Source of the DNA: Mycobacterium sp. SMC-2
GTDB lineage: Bacteria; Actinomycetota; Actinomycetes; Mycobacteriales; Mycobacteriaceae
Direction: 5' to 3'
Assembly (NCBI RefSeq): GCF_025263485.1
Contig: NZ_CP079863.1
Location: 1,054,001-1,118,000, forward strand
DNA: 64,000 bases
In this document: one piece after another, positions 53,826 through 62,385 of the stretch
Layout of the letters: each line of letters starts with the position of its first letter
How positions within the stretch are numbered: position 1 is the first letter of the stretch
Position numbers and translations under genes: made by a program
Notes under the pieces: model-generated
The model's input: only the letters and a program-made list of their open reading frames with translations
What the model was told of the DNA's origin: nothing
Database searches by the model: none

Positions 53826-54668
53826 CTAAAGCGGCCGGACCGTGCCGGTCAGGTGCGGATAGCCCTTGGCGATGTTGCGCAGCGAGATCTCCCAGCCGGC
53901 ATCGGCCTCGTCGATGTAGAGCCCGGCGGTGGCGGGCAGCACCAGCGGCTTGCCGAACCGCACGGAATACTTCACCGCGTCCGGGAACCGGGCTTCGATG
54001 TTGGCCAATACCGCTGCCGCGCTGAACATTCCGTGCGCGATGACGGTGGGGAAGCCGAACAGCCTGGCCGCGATCGGGTTGGTGTGAATGGGGTTGTGGT
54101 CGCCGCTGACCACTGCGTAGCGCCGGATCAGGCCGGGGCTGATGCGCACGACGGTGCTGGGCGGGGGCAGCTTGGGCTGCTTCTGCGGTGGCGGCTTGGG
54201 CTCGTCGGACAGGCTGGTTCGTTGCTGGTGCAGAAAGGTCGTCACCTGATGCCACGCGGTGTCGTTGCCAACGCTCACCTCGGTCACCAGGTCGACCAGC
54301 AGCCCTTTGCGGTGCTCACGCAGGTTCTCGGCGTGCACGCGCACGCCGACGGTGTCGGTGACCGCGATCGGCCGGTACTGCGTGATCTGGTTTTCGACGT
54401 GCACGGAACCCATTGCGGCGAAAGGAAAGTCGAACCCCGTCACCAGCGACATCATCGTCGGGAAGGTCAACGCGAAGGGATAGGTGAGCGGCACGTTGTT
54501 GCCGTAACGCAGGCCGGTGACCGCCGCGTACTCGGCCACGTTCGCGCGGTCGATGGGCAATTCCTCCACTGTCACGGTGCGCGTGGGCAGCTGTGTCCCG
54601 CGGGACACCACCGGCAGCGCGCCGGCCGCCGCGCGCAGCATGTTCCTCAGGCCGCTTGGCTGGTTCAT
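53826..54668 (-). CDS. htdX: (R)-3-hydroxyacyl-thioester dehydratase HtdX
   Basis: A 280-residue double hot-dog protein, same length as Rv0241c. The R-hydratase motif with catalytic Asp/His is YAVVSGDHNPIHTNPIAARLFGF followed by IAHGMFSA. It dehydrates 3-hydroxyacyl thioesters. It lies 18 bp after fabG4, so both are one operon, acting on successive steps of fatty-acid elongation or oxidation. Confidence 0.95.
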   Translation of the reverse strand: MNQPSGLRNMLRAAAGALPVVSRGTQLPTRTVTVEELPIDRANVAEYAAVTGLRYGNNVPLTYPFALTFPTMMSLVTGFDFPFAAMGSVHVENQITQYRPIAVTDTVGVRVHAENLREHRKGLLVDLVTEVSVGNDTAWHQVTTFLHQQRTSLSDEPKPPPQKQPKLPPPSTVVRISPGLIRRYAVVSGDHNPIHTNPIAARLFGFPTVIAHGMFSAAAVLANIEARFPDAVKYSVRFGKPLVLPATAGLYIDEADAGWEISLRNIAKGYPHLTGTVRPL

Positions 54669-54686
54669 CGCGTTCTCTCCTCGCAG

Positions 54687-56051
54687 CTATGCGCCCAGCA
54701 TGGCCTGGCCGCAGACGCGAATGACGTTGCCCGTCACCGCGTTCGAGGCCGGGTTGGCGAAGTAGGCGATGGTCTCCGCGACGTCGACCGGTTGGCCCCC
54801 CTGCAGCAGCGAGTTCATCCGGCGCCCCACCTCGCGGGTGGCCAGCGGGATGGCGGCCGTCATCTGCGTTTCGATGAAGCCGGGCGCGACGGCGTTGATC
54901 GTGATGCCCTTGCCGTAGAGCTCCGGCGCCAGCGCCTGGGTGAGGCCGATCATCCCGGCCTTGGTGGTCGCGTAGTTGGTCTGGCCGCGGTTGCCGGCGA
55001 TGCCGGCCATCGAGGATAACCCGACGACGCGGCCCCCCTCGCCGATGGTCCCGTTGCCCACCAGCCCTTCGGTAAGCCGCAGTGGAGCAAGGAGATTGAC
55101 GGCCAGAACCGCGTCCCAGCGGGCGTCGTCCATGTTGGCCAGCAGCTTGTCGCGGGTGATGCCGGCGTTGTTTACGAGCACGTCGGCGCGCCCGCCGTGG
55201 TGCTCGCGCAGGTGCTCGGTGATCTTGTCGACGGCGTCGGAGGCGGTGACGTCGAGCCACAACGCGGTGCCCCCGACCCGGCTAGCCGTCTCGGCCAGCG
55301 TCTCGGCGGCCGACTCGACGTCGATCGCGACGACGCGGGCGCCGTCGCGGGCGAAGACGTCCGCGATCGTTGCGCCGATGCCGCGGGCCGCGCCCGTGAC
55401 GATCGCGACCTTGCCGTCCAGCGGCCGCTCCCAGTCGGCCGGGGGCGTGGAGTCGGCCTCGCCGATGTAGAAGACCTGGCCGTCGACGTAGGCGGACTTG
55501 GCCGACAGGACGAACCGCATTGTCGATTCCAGGCCCGTCGCAGCGGGTTTGGCGTCGGGCGAAAGATAGACCAGCGCCACCGTCGTGCCGTTGCGCAGCT
55601 CCTTGCCCAGCGAGCGGGTGAACCCCTCCAACGCGCGCTGGGCGATCCGCTCGTGCGGGCCGGCGGCGGCATCGGGCGTGGTGCCGACCACCACGACGCG
55701 CGCCGAATGGCCCAGGTTGCGCAGCAGCGGCGTGAAGAACTCGTACAACCCCCGGAGCCCCTCCGGCGTGGTGATGCCGGTGGCGTCGAAGACCAGCCCG
55801 CCGAACTGGTCGGCCCAGCGCCCACCCAGGTTGTTGCCCACCAGGTCGTAGTCCTTGGCCAGCGCGGCGCGCAGCGGCTCGACGATGCGCCCCTCACCGC
55901 CGATCAGCAGGGACCCGGCCAGGGGCGGATCGCCGGGCCGGTAGCGGCGCAGCGTCTCGGGTTGCGGGACACCGAGCTGCTTGGCGAGAAACGATCCAGG
56001 ACCGGAATTGACGATCTGAGAGAACAGATCGGACGAGACCTTGGGAGCCAC
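54687..56051 (-). CDS. fabG4: High-molecular-weight beta-ketoacyl reductase FabG4
   Basis: A 454-residue protein with an N-terminal flavodoxin-like half (residues 1-205, without a complete cofactor site) and a C-terminal short-chain dehydrogenase half. The latter has [15 protein letters not shown] near residue 220, [10 protein letters not shown], and the catalytic Ser, Tyr and Lys in [14 protein letters not shown] and [10 protein letters not shown]. It reduces 3-ketoacyl-CoA with NADH. Same length as Rv0242c. It is divergent from fadA2 across a palindrome. Confidence 0.95.
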   Translation of the reverse strand: MAPKVSSDLFSQIVNSGPGSFLAKQLGVPQPETLRRYRPGDPPLAGSLLIGGEGRIVEPLRAALAKDYDLVGNNLGGRWADQFGGLVFDATGITTPEGLRGLYEFFTPLLRNLGHSARVVVVGTTPDAAAGPHERIAQRALEGFTRSLGKELRNGTTVALVYLSPDAKPAATGLESTMRFVLSAKSAYVDGQVFYIGEADSTPPADWERPLDGKVAIVTGAARGIGATIADVFARDGARVVAIDVESAAETLAETASRVGGTALWLDVTASDAVDKITEHLREHHGGRADVLVNNAGITRDKLLANMDDARWDAVLAVNLLAPLRLTEGLVGNGTIGEGGRVVGLSSMAGIAGNRGQTNYATTKAGMIGLTQALAPELYGKGITINAVAPGFIETQMTAAIPLATREVGRRMNSLLQGGQPVDVAETIAYFANPASNAVTGNVIRVCGQAMLGA

Positions 56052-56116
56052 CGGAGTTACCTTCCATGTGCTTTCGAAGTCGGGGTGTGCCTACGCACAA
56101 CCGTATCCAGGACGAA

Positions 56117-56132
56117 CTTACTTCAGAGTAAG
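56117..56132. promoter_or_regulatory. Operator candidate between fabG4 and fadA2 (TTAC-N6-GTAA)
   Basis: CTTACT-TCAG-AGTAAG, a perfect 6-4-6 palindrome in the 150-bp divergent promoter. It shares the core TTAC-N6-GTAA with a palindrome upstream of fadE5 (59705-59720). A common regulator of fabG4-htdX, fadA2 and fadE5 would explain both. Confidence 0.5.
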
Positions 56133-56201
56133 AACAGTGGGTAGTATGGCCCCAGACGGGCATCCCGAAACCGATAGAGACGCACCTACACGGAGAAGAC
56201 A

Positions 56202-57542
56202 GTGGCCCCTGCAAGTTCTGAGGCAAGCAACCAGCGCACTTCGCAGCGGCGACGCGTCGCCGTGCTCGGCGGCAACCGCATCCCGTTCGCCCGATCCGAC
56301 GGCGCCTATGCCGAGGCGTCCAACCAGGACATGTTCACCGCAGCGCTCGGTGGGCTGGTGGACCGCTTCGGGCTGGCCGGCGAGCGGCTGGGCGCGGTGA
56401 TCGGCGGCGCCGTGCTGAAGCACAGCCGGGACTTCAACCTCACGCGCGAATGCGTGCTGGGCTCCGAGCTGTCGTCGTACACGCCGGCGTTCGACCTGCA
56501 GCAGGCGTGCGGCACCGGCCTGCAGGCGGCCATCGCCGCGGCCGACGGCATCGCCGCCGGGCGCTACGACGTGGCCGCCGCCGGCGGGGTGGACACCACC
56601 TCCGACCCGCCGATCGGCCTGGGCGACAACCTGCGCCGGACCCTGCTCAAGCTGCGCCGGTCCAAGTCCAACCTCCAGCGGCTGAGGCTGGTGGGCACGC
56701 TGCCCGCGACCCTGGGCATCGAGATCCCGGTCAACAGCGAGCCGCGCACCGGGCTGTCCATGGGTGAGCACCAGGCGATCACGGCCAAGCAGATGGGCAT
56801 CAAGCGCGTCGGCCAGGACGAGCTGGCCGCCGCCAGCCACCGCAACATGGCCGCCGCCTACGATCGGGGCTTCTTCGACGACCTGGTCACCCCGTTCCTG
56901 GGCCTGTACCGCGACGACAACCTGCGCCCGGACTCATCGGCGGAGAAGCTGGCGAAGCTCAAGCCGGTGTTCGGCGTGAAGTCCGGCGACGCGACGATGA
57001 CGGCCGGCAACTCGACCCCGCTGACCGACGGGGCCTCGGTCGCGCTGCTGAGCTCCGAGGAGTGGGCGGCCGCCCACTCCCTGACGCCGCTGGCCTTCCT
57101 GGTGGACGCGGAAACCGCGGCCGTCGACTACGTCAACGGCCGCGACGGCCTGCTGATGGCGCCCACCTACGCGGTGCCGCGGCTGTTGGCGAGAAACGGA
57201 CTGAGCCTGCAAGATTTTGACTTCTACGAGATCCACGAGGCCTTCGCCTCGGTGGTGCTGGCGCACCTGCAGGCGTGGGAGTCGGAGGACTACTGCAAGG
57301 AGCGGCTGGGCCTCGACGCCGCGCTGGGTTCGATCGACCGGTCCAAGCTCAATGTCAACGGTTCGTCGTTGGCCGCCGGCCACCCGTTCGCCGCCACCGG
57401 CGGGCGGATCCTGGCCCAGGCGGCCAAGCAGCTCGCCGAGAAGAGGGCGGAGCACAAGGGCGGCGCGGGCAAGCCGCTGCGGGCCCTGATCTCCATCTGC
57501 GCCGCCGGTGGCCAGGGCGTGGCCGCGATCCTCGAGGCCTGA
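56202..57542 (+). CDS. fadA2: Acetyl-CoA acyltransferase (thiolase) FadA2
   Basis: A 446-residue thiolase starting at GTG 56202. The nucleophile Cys lies in LQQACGTGLQAA near residue 103; the other catalytic motifs are YEIHEAFASVVL, GSSLAAGHPFAATGGR with the His, and SICAAGGQG with the second Cys. It cleaves 3-ketoacyl-CoA or joins two acyl-CoAs. Corresponds to Rv0243. The transcript probably ends before or merges into the F6-like RNA region. Confidence 0.95.
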   Translation: MAPASSEASNQRTSQRRRVAVLGGNRIPFARSDGAYAEASNQDMFTAALGGLVDRFGLAGERLGAVIGGAVLKHSRDFNLTRECVLGSELSSYTPAFDLQQACGTGLQAAIAAADGIAAGRYDVAAAGGVDTTSDPPIGLGDNLRRTLLKLRRSKSNLQRLRLVGTLPATLGIEIPVNSEPRTGLSMGEHQAITAKQMGIKRVGQDELAAASHRNMAAAYDRGFFDDLVTPFLGLYRDDNLRPDSSAEKLAKLKPVFGVKSGDATMTAGNSTPLTDGASVALLSSEEWAAAHSLTPLAFLVDAETAAVDYVNGRDGLLMAPTYAVPRLLARNGLSLQDFDFYEIHEAFASVVLAHLQAWESEDYCKERLGLDAALGSIDRSKLNVNGSSLAAGHPFAATGGRILAQAAKQLAEKRAEHKGGAGKPLRALISICAAGGQGVAAILEA

Positions 57543-57584
57543 ACCGCCCGCCGGGTCGGCGGGCTCATGAAATCGCTCACAACC

Positions 57585-57610
57585 GGTTAGTAATTTGGGC
57601 GGCTGGGTAT
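57585..57610 (+). promoter_or_regulatory. SigF-type promoter of the F6-like small RNA
   Basis: GGTT at 57585-57588, exactly 16 bases, then GGGTAT at 57605-57610. This matches the mycobacterial SigF consensus GTTT/GGTT - N15-17 - GGGTAT. It predicts a start site near 57617. Confidence 0.75.
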
Positions 57611-57616
57611 CCGAGT

Positions 57617-57757
57617 GCCCGGATGGCCCCGTGTTGCGGTCTGACCCCCCGACCCCGACGGCGATACGGGGCATCCCTGAAACGATCGCCGGTCAGCGCG
57701 GACCGGCGTGCGAAGAGGGCCGCCGCTGGAGTGAGGGGATCCAGCGGCGGCCTTTTT
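57617..57757 (+). ncRNA. F6: Small RNA F6-like (ncRv10243/SfdS homologue)
   Basis: The 275-bp gap between convergent fadA2 and fadE5 holds no gene but has a SigF-type promoter followed by a structured segment. A first stem pairs GGAT and GCCCCGT (57621-57632) with ACGGGGC and ATCC (57666-57676), leaving a C-rich loop with CCCCCC and CCCC, as described for mycobacterial sRNAs. The segment ends in a strong terminator. The SigF-dependent sRNA F6 of M. tuberculosis lies at this same place (between Rv0243 and Rv0244c). The 3' end could be nearer 57680 or at the terminator. Confidence 0.75.
57718..57757 (+). terminator. Rho-independent terminator of the F6-like RNA
   Basis: A perfect 13-bp stem (GGCCGCCGCTGGA at 57718-57730 with TCCAGCGGCGGCC at 57740-57752), a 9-base loop, and TTTTT directly after. 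One of the few textbook intrinsic terminators in this window. Confidence 0.9.
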
Positions 57758-57774
57758 CGTGCCCCTGAAGAGCA

Positions 57775-57806
57775 AAAACCCCGCTCCCATCAGGAAGCGG
57801 GGTTTT
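57775..57806 (-). terminator. Intrinsic terminator of fadE5 (bidirectional)
   Basis: AAAACCCCGCT at 57775-57785 pairs with AGCGGGGTTTT at 57796-57806 around a 10-base loop. Read on the minus strand it begins 11 bases after the fadE5 stop and ends in TTTTT. The symmetrical A and T runs let it work both ways. Confidence 0.88.
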
Positions 57807-57817
57807 CGCTGTTGCGG

Positions 57818-59653
57818 TCAGAAGGCGGCTTCGTCGAGCTCCATGATGTCGTTGTCCAGCGTCTCGATCACCTCTCGGGTGCTGGCCAGCAGCGGCAGGA
57901 AGTTCTTCGCGAAGAACGAGGCCACGGCGACCTTGCCCTCGTAGAAGGACCGCTCCTCACCGCTGGCGCCGGCGTCCAGCGCAGCCACGGCCACCGCGGC
58001 CTGACGCTGCAGCAACCAACCGATGACCAGGTCGCCGACGCTCATCAGGAAGCGCACCGAACCCAGCCCCACCTTGTAGAGGCTCGTCACGTCGTCCTGC
58101 GCCGCCATCAGGTAACCGGTCAGCGCGGCCGCCATCGCCTGGACGTCGGCCAGGGCCTTGGCCAGCAGCTCGCGCTCGGACTTCAGCCGGCCGTTGCCGG
58201 ACTCGCTGTCCACGAACTTCTGGATCTCACCGGAGACGTGGGCCAGGGCCACACCCTTGTCGCGGACGATCTTGCGGAAGAAGAAGTCCTGCGCCTGGAT
58301 CGCCGTGGTGCCCTCGTACAGGGAGTCGATCTTGGCGTCCCGGATGTACTGCTCGATCGGGTAGTCCTGCAGGAAGCCGGACCCACCGAACGTCTGCAGG
58401 CTCTCGGTGAGCTTGGCGTAGGCCTGCTCGGAACCGACACCCTTGACCACCGGCAACATCAGGTCGTTGACCTTGACGGCCAGTTCGGCGTCCACACCGT
58501 GCACCGCCTGGGCGACCGCCGCGTCCTGGTAGGTCGCGGTGTAGAGGTACAGCGCGCGCAGACCCTCGGCGTAGGCCTTCTGGGTCATCAGCGACCGGCG
58601 CACGTCGGGGTGATGCGTGATGGTCACCCGCGGCGCGGTCTTGTCGGTCATCTGCGTCATGTCGGCGCCCTGCACGCGGGACTTGGCGTATTCGAGCGCG
58701 TTCAGGTAGCCGGTCGACAGCGTCGCGATGGCCTTGGTGCCGACCATCATGCGGGCCTGCTCGATGACCTCGAACATCTGCGCGATGCCGTTGTGCACCT
58801 CGCCGACCAGCCAGCCCTTGGCGGGCACGTCGTGCTGCCCGAAGGACAGCTCACAGGTGGCCGAAACCTTCAGGCCCATCTTGTGCTCGACGTTGGTCAC
58901 GAAGACGCCGTTGCGCTCGCCCAGCTCGCCGGTGGAGAAGTCGAACAGGAACTTGGGCACGAAGAACAGCGACAGCCCCTTGGTGCCCGGACCGGCGCCC
59001 TCGGGGCGGGCCAGCACCAGGTGGAAGATGTTCTCGAACAGGTCTCCGGAGTCGGCCGAGGTAATGAATCGCTTCACGCCCTCGATGTGCCAGGAGCCGT
59101 CGTCCTGCTTGATCGCCTTGGTGCGCCCGGCGCCGACGTCGGAACCGGCGTCCGGCTCGGTGAGCACCATGGTGGAGCCCCATCCGCGCTCGGCGCAGAT
59201 CACGGCCCACTTCTTCTGCTCCTCGGTGCCGAGGTGGTACAGGATGTTGGCGAAACCGGCGCCGCCGCCGTACATCCACACGGCGGGGTTGGCACCCAGC
59301 AGGTGCTCGTGTAGCGCCCATACCAGTGCCCGGGGCATCGGCATGCCGCCGAGGGCCTCGTCGATGCCGACCTTGTCCCAACCGGCCTCGGTGACGGCGC
59401 GGACCGACTTCTTGAAGGACTCCGGCAGCGTCACCGAGTGCGTCTTCGGGTCGAAGACCGGCGGGTTGCGGTCACCCTCGACGAACGACTCGGCGATGGG
59501 CCCCTCGGCCAGCCGGCTGATTTCGGACAACATTTCGCGCGCGGTGTCGACGTCCAGATCGCTGTAGTCGCCGGCGCCCAAAGCCTGCTCAACGCCCAAT
59601 ACCTCGAACAGGTTGAACACCTGGTCGCGGACGTTGCTCTTGTAGTGGCTCAC
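57818..59653 (-). CDS. fadE5: Acyl-CoA dehydrogenase FadE5
   Basis: A 611-residue FAD enzyme, same length as Rv0244c when started at GTG 59653, which has AGGAGG upstream. Motifs: [53 protein letters not shown], and the catalytic Glu in [15 protein letters not shown]. It oxidises a broad range of acyl-CoAs in beta-oxidation. A TTAC-N6-GTAA palindrome lies about 52 bp before the start. Confidence 0.96.
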   Translation of the reverse strand: MSHYKSNVRDQVFNLFEVLGVEQALGAGDYSDLDVDTAREMLSEISRLAEGPIAESFVEGDRNPPVFDPKTHSVTLPESFKKSVRAVTEAGWDKVGIDEALGGMPMPRALVWALHEHLLGANPAVWMYGGGAGFANILYHLGTEEQKKWAVICAERGWGSTMVLTEPDAGSDVGAGRTKAIKQDDGSWHIEGVKRFITSADSGDLFENIFHLVLARPEGAGPGTKGLSLFFVPKFLFDFSTGELGERNGVFVTNVEHKMGLKVSATCELSFGQHDVPAKGWLVGEVHNGIAQMFEVIEQARMMVGTKAIATLSTGYLNALEYAKSRVQGADMTQMTDKTAPRVTITHHPDVRRSLMTQKAYAEGLRALYLYTATYQDAAVAQAVHGVDAELAVKVNDLMLPVVKGVGSEQAYAKLTESLQTFGGSGFLQDYPIEQYIRDAKIDSLYEGTTAIQAQDFFFRKIVRDKGVALAHVSGEIQKFVDSESGNGRLKSERELLAKALADVQAMAAALTGYLMAAQDDVTSLYKVGLGSVRFLMSVGDLVIGWLLQRQAAVAVAALDAGASGEERSFYEGKVAVASFFAKNFLPLLASTREVIETLDNDIMELDEAAF

Positions 59654-59704
59654 TACGGTTCCTCCTCGTTGAGAATGCCACTTGTGGTTGGGTACTAGGT
59701 CTAA

Positions 59705-59720
59705 GTTACCCACCAGTAAC
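59705..59720. promoter_or_regulatory. Operator candidate upstream of fadE5 (TTAC-N6-GTAA)
   Basis: GTTAC-CCACCA-GTAAC, a perfect 5-6-5 inverted repeat 52-67 bp upstream of the fadE5 start. It shares its core and spacing with the palindrome between fabG4 and fadA2. Confidence 0.5.
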
Positions 59721-59785
59721 TCCGTTAAAATATCGCTCTCGGACAGTTCAACGCAAGTCAATGTGAGCTAGATTTCACGGTCTAA

Positions 59786-59801
59786 CCAACCAACTGGTTG
59801 G
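59786..59801. promoter_or_regulatory. Palindrome upstream of the oxygenase gene
   Basis: CCAACC-AACT-GGTTGG, a perfect 6-4-6 inverted repeat 53 bp before the oxygenase start. It could be a TetR-type operator; it also contains the AACnnGTT core of KstR boxes. Confidence 0.45.
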
Positions 59802-59854
59802 CGCGCCGTGGCGGCCCCTCTGACCTGCGGCGATGATGGATCGGATCTCAAACT

Positions 59855-60880
59855 GTGGGATGCATCACCACCCTGCCCGTGGTGGATTTGCGCAGCTCCG
59901 CGGCCCAACTGAGCGGGGTCCTGCGTGAGGCCGCTCACGAGGTGGGTTTCTTCTACCTGACCGGCCACGGCGTGCCCGACGAGTTGTGCCGCACGGTGCT
60001 TCAGGCGGCGCGCAGCCTGTTCGCGCTGCCCGAAGCCGAGAAGGACGCGATCGCCATGGTGCGCAGTCCGCATTTCCGTGGCTACACCCGGCTGGGCGGC
60101 GAGCTGACCCGCGGGCAGGTGGACTGGCGGGAGCAGATCGACATCGGCCCGGAACGTGCCGCGGTCGGGGGGCCCGGCAGGCCCGACTACCTGTGGTTGC
60201 AGGGGCCCAACCAGTGGCCGGCCGCGTTGCCCGAACTGCCGGGGATCGTCGCCGAGTGGGACGCCGCGCTGTCCGCGGTGGCCCGCACCCTGCTGCGGCA
60301 CTGGGCGGCCTCCCTGGGCAGCCCGCCGGACGTCTTCGACGCCGCCTTCGCCGAAACACCCGCCACGCTGATCAAGATCGTGCGCTACCCGCGAAGCGCG
60401 GCCACGCCGCAGGGGGTGGGCCCGCACAAAGACTCCGGCGTGCTCACGCTGCTCCTGGCCGAGCCGGGGAGCCGCGGCCTGCAGGTGCGCCCGCCCGGCA
60501 CGCAGGAGTGGATCGACGTGCCGCCCGCCGACGGCGCCTTCGTCGTCAACATCGGCGAGCTGCTAGAGGTGGCCACGGGCGGTTACCTGCGGGCCACAGA
60601 GCACCGGGTAACGCTGGCCGGGCAGCCGGCGGACCGGATCTCTGTGCCGTATTTCTTCAACCCGCGGCTGGACGCGCAGATCCCCGTGCTGACCCTGCCC
60701 CCCGAGCTGCGGGCGCGCGCCCGCCGCGTGACCGACCCCGCGGATCCGATCTTCTCCGTCTACGGCCGCAACGCCTGGAAGAGCAGGTTGCGCGCACATC
60801 CGGATGTGGCTTCAGCGCACGGGCATTGGGCAGGTAGGGTCGGGGACGAGAATCCCGTTCTCGGCTCAAGGGGCGAATGA
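59855..60880 (+). CDS. Isopenicillin N synthase-like Fe(II)/2-oxoglutarate-type oxygenase
   Basis: A 341-residue double-stranded beta-helix oxygenase starting at GTG 59855. The N-terminal DIOX_N part has LPVVDLRSSAA and GFFYLTGHGVPDEL. Iron ligands are the His and Asp of GPHKDSGVLTLLL and the later His of ATEHRVTL; the cosubstrate Arg/Ser pair lies in DRISVPYFFNPR. It oxidises an unknown small substrate. It lies between fadE5 and the flavin reductase gene (6 bp before the latter), where M. tuberculosis has no such gene. Confidence 0.88.
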   Translation: MGCITTLPVVDLRSSAAQLSGVLREAAHEVGFFYLTGHGVPDELCRTVLQAARSLFALPEAEKDAIAMVRSPHFRGYTRLGGELTRGQVDWREQIDIGPERAAVGGPGRPDYLWLQGPNQWPAALPELPGIVAEWDAALSAVARTLLRHWAASLGSPPDVFDAAFAETPATLIKIVRYPRSAATPQGVGPHKDSGVLTLLLAEPGSRGLQVRPPGTQEWIDVPPADGAFVVNIGELLEVATGGYLRATEHRVTLAGQPADRISVPYFFNPRLDAQIPVLTLPPELRARARRVTDPADPIFSVYGRNAWKSRLRAHPDVASAHGHWAGRVGDENPVLGSRGE

Positions 60881-61375
<495 letters not shown>

Positions 61376-61381
61376 ACGGGA

Positions 61382-61537
61382 CTACGGGCGGCGGCTGAGT
61401 TCCGCCCGAAAGCCCGCTATGCGCTGCTCGATCTCGGCGGCGTCATCTTCGCGGCCTTCCTTGCGCGCAAGATCGGCGCGGACGGACAACTCGCGGATCG
61501 CGGTTCGAATTTCGCTGACGCTAGTGGTTTCTCGCAT
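61382..61537 (-). CDS. Small charged protein (51 aa) of unknown function
   Basis: ATG 61537 with GGGAG upstream opens a 51-codon frame beginning MRETTSVSEIRTAIRELS and continuing with RADLARKEGREDDAAEIEQR and a final helix. It is highly charged and helical, likely a short coiled coil. The codon use and charge pattern are those of a real protein. It lies downstream of the sdhB gene on the same strand (101 bp gap with a hairpin) and converges with the flavin reductase gene. Confidence 0.75.
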   Translation of the reverse strand: MRETTSVSEIRTAIRELSVRADLARKEGREDDAAEIEQRIAGFRAELSRRP

Positions 61538-61577
61538 ATCTCCCACGCTGCCTTTCACCAGTTGAGGGCAGACGACC

Positions 61578-61595
61578 GTCGGGTGCCCACCCGAC
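61578..61595 (-). terminator. Hairpin downstream of sdhB
   Basis: GTCGGGT-GCCC-ACCCGAC, a perfect 7-4-7 hairpin 44 bp after the sdhB stop, without a T run. It may end or stabilise the sdh transcript ahead of the 51-residue gene. Confidence 0.4.
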
Positions 61596-61638
61596 AGGGT
61601 TCATGTGGGGTACCCGGCGTGCCGGGCGGGCTAACGCT

Positions 61639-62385
61639 CTAGCGGCGGAACAGCTTGTTACCCAGCCACACCAGCGGGTCGTAGCGGCGGCCGGCGACGC
61701 GCTCCTTCATCGGGATGATGGCGTTGTCGGTGATCTTGATGTTCTCCGGGCACACCTCGGTGCAGCACTTGGTGATGTTGCACAACCCGAGCCCGGCATC
61801 GTCCTGCGCCAGATCCCGCCGGTCCGCGGTGTCGAGCGGGTGCATCTCCAGCTCGGCGAGCCGGATGAAAAGACGGGGGCCGGAGAATGCCTTCTTGTTC
61901 TCCTCGTGATCGCGGATCACGTGGCAGACGTTCTGACACAGGAAGCACTCGATGCACTTGCGGAACTCCTGCGAGCGCTCGACGTCGGCCTGCGCCATCC
62001 GGTATTGCCCGGGCTGTAGGTCTTTGGGCGGCGCGAAGGCGGGCATCTCGCGCGCCTTCGCGTAGTTGAAGGAAACGTCGGTGACCAGGTCGCGGATCAC
62101 CGGGAAGGTCCGCAACGGCGTGACGGTCACCACCTCGTCCTCGGCGAACGTGGACATCCGCGGCATGCACATCAGCCGGGGATAGCCGTTGATCTCCGCC
62201 GAGCAGGAGCCGCACTTGCCGGCCTTGCAGTTCCACCGCACCGCCAGATCGGGCGTCTGCGTCTGCTGCAGGCGATGGATGATGTCGAGGACCACCTCGC
62301 CCTCGTTGACCTCGACCGTGAAGTCCTGCAGCTCGCCGGTGGCATCGTCACCGCGCCACACACGCAGGGTCGCGTTGTAGGTCAT
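61639..62385 (-). CDS. sdhB: Succinate dehydrogenase iron-sulfur subunit (Sdh1, Rv0247c-like)
   Basis: A 248-residue subunit, same length as Rv0247c. The [2Fe-2S] ligands lie in RWNCKAGKCGSCSAEI and the nearby LMC; the [4Fe-4S]/[3Fe-4S] ligands lie in CIECFLCQNVCHV and CNITKCCTEVCPENI. It passes electrons from SdhA to the membrane anchor and menaquinone. Its ATG shares one base with the sdhA stop (TAATG). Confidence 0.95.
   Translation of the reverse strand: MTYNATLRVWRGDDATGELQDFTVEVNEGEVVLDIIHRLQQTQTPDLAVRWNCKAGKCGSCSAEINGYPRLMCMPRMSTFAEDEVVTVTPLRTFPVIRDLVTDVSFNYAKAREMPAFAPPKDLQPGQYRMAQADVERSQEFRKCIECFLCQNVCHVIRDHEENKKAFSGPRLFIRLAELEMHPLDTADRRDLAQDDAGLGLCNITKCCTEVCPENIKITDNAIIPMKERVAGRRYDPLVWLGNKLFRR

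Noticed and set aside
57543..57616. Extension of fadA2 or a small gene in the fadA2-fadE5 gap
   Set aside because: No start with a ribosome-binding site; the sequence is better explained by the SigF promoter and RNA structure.
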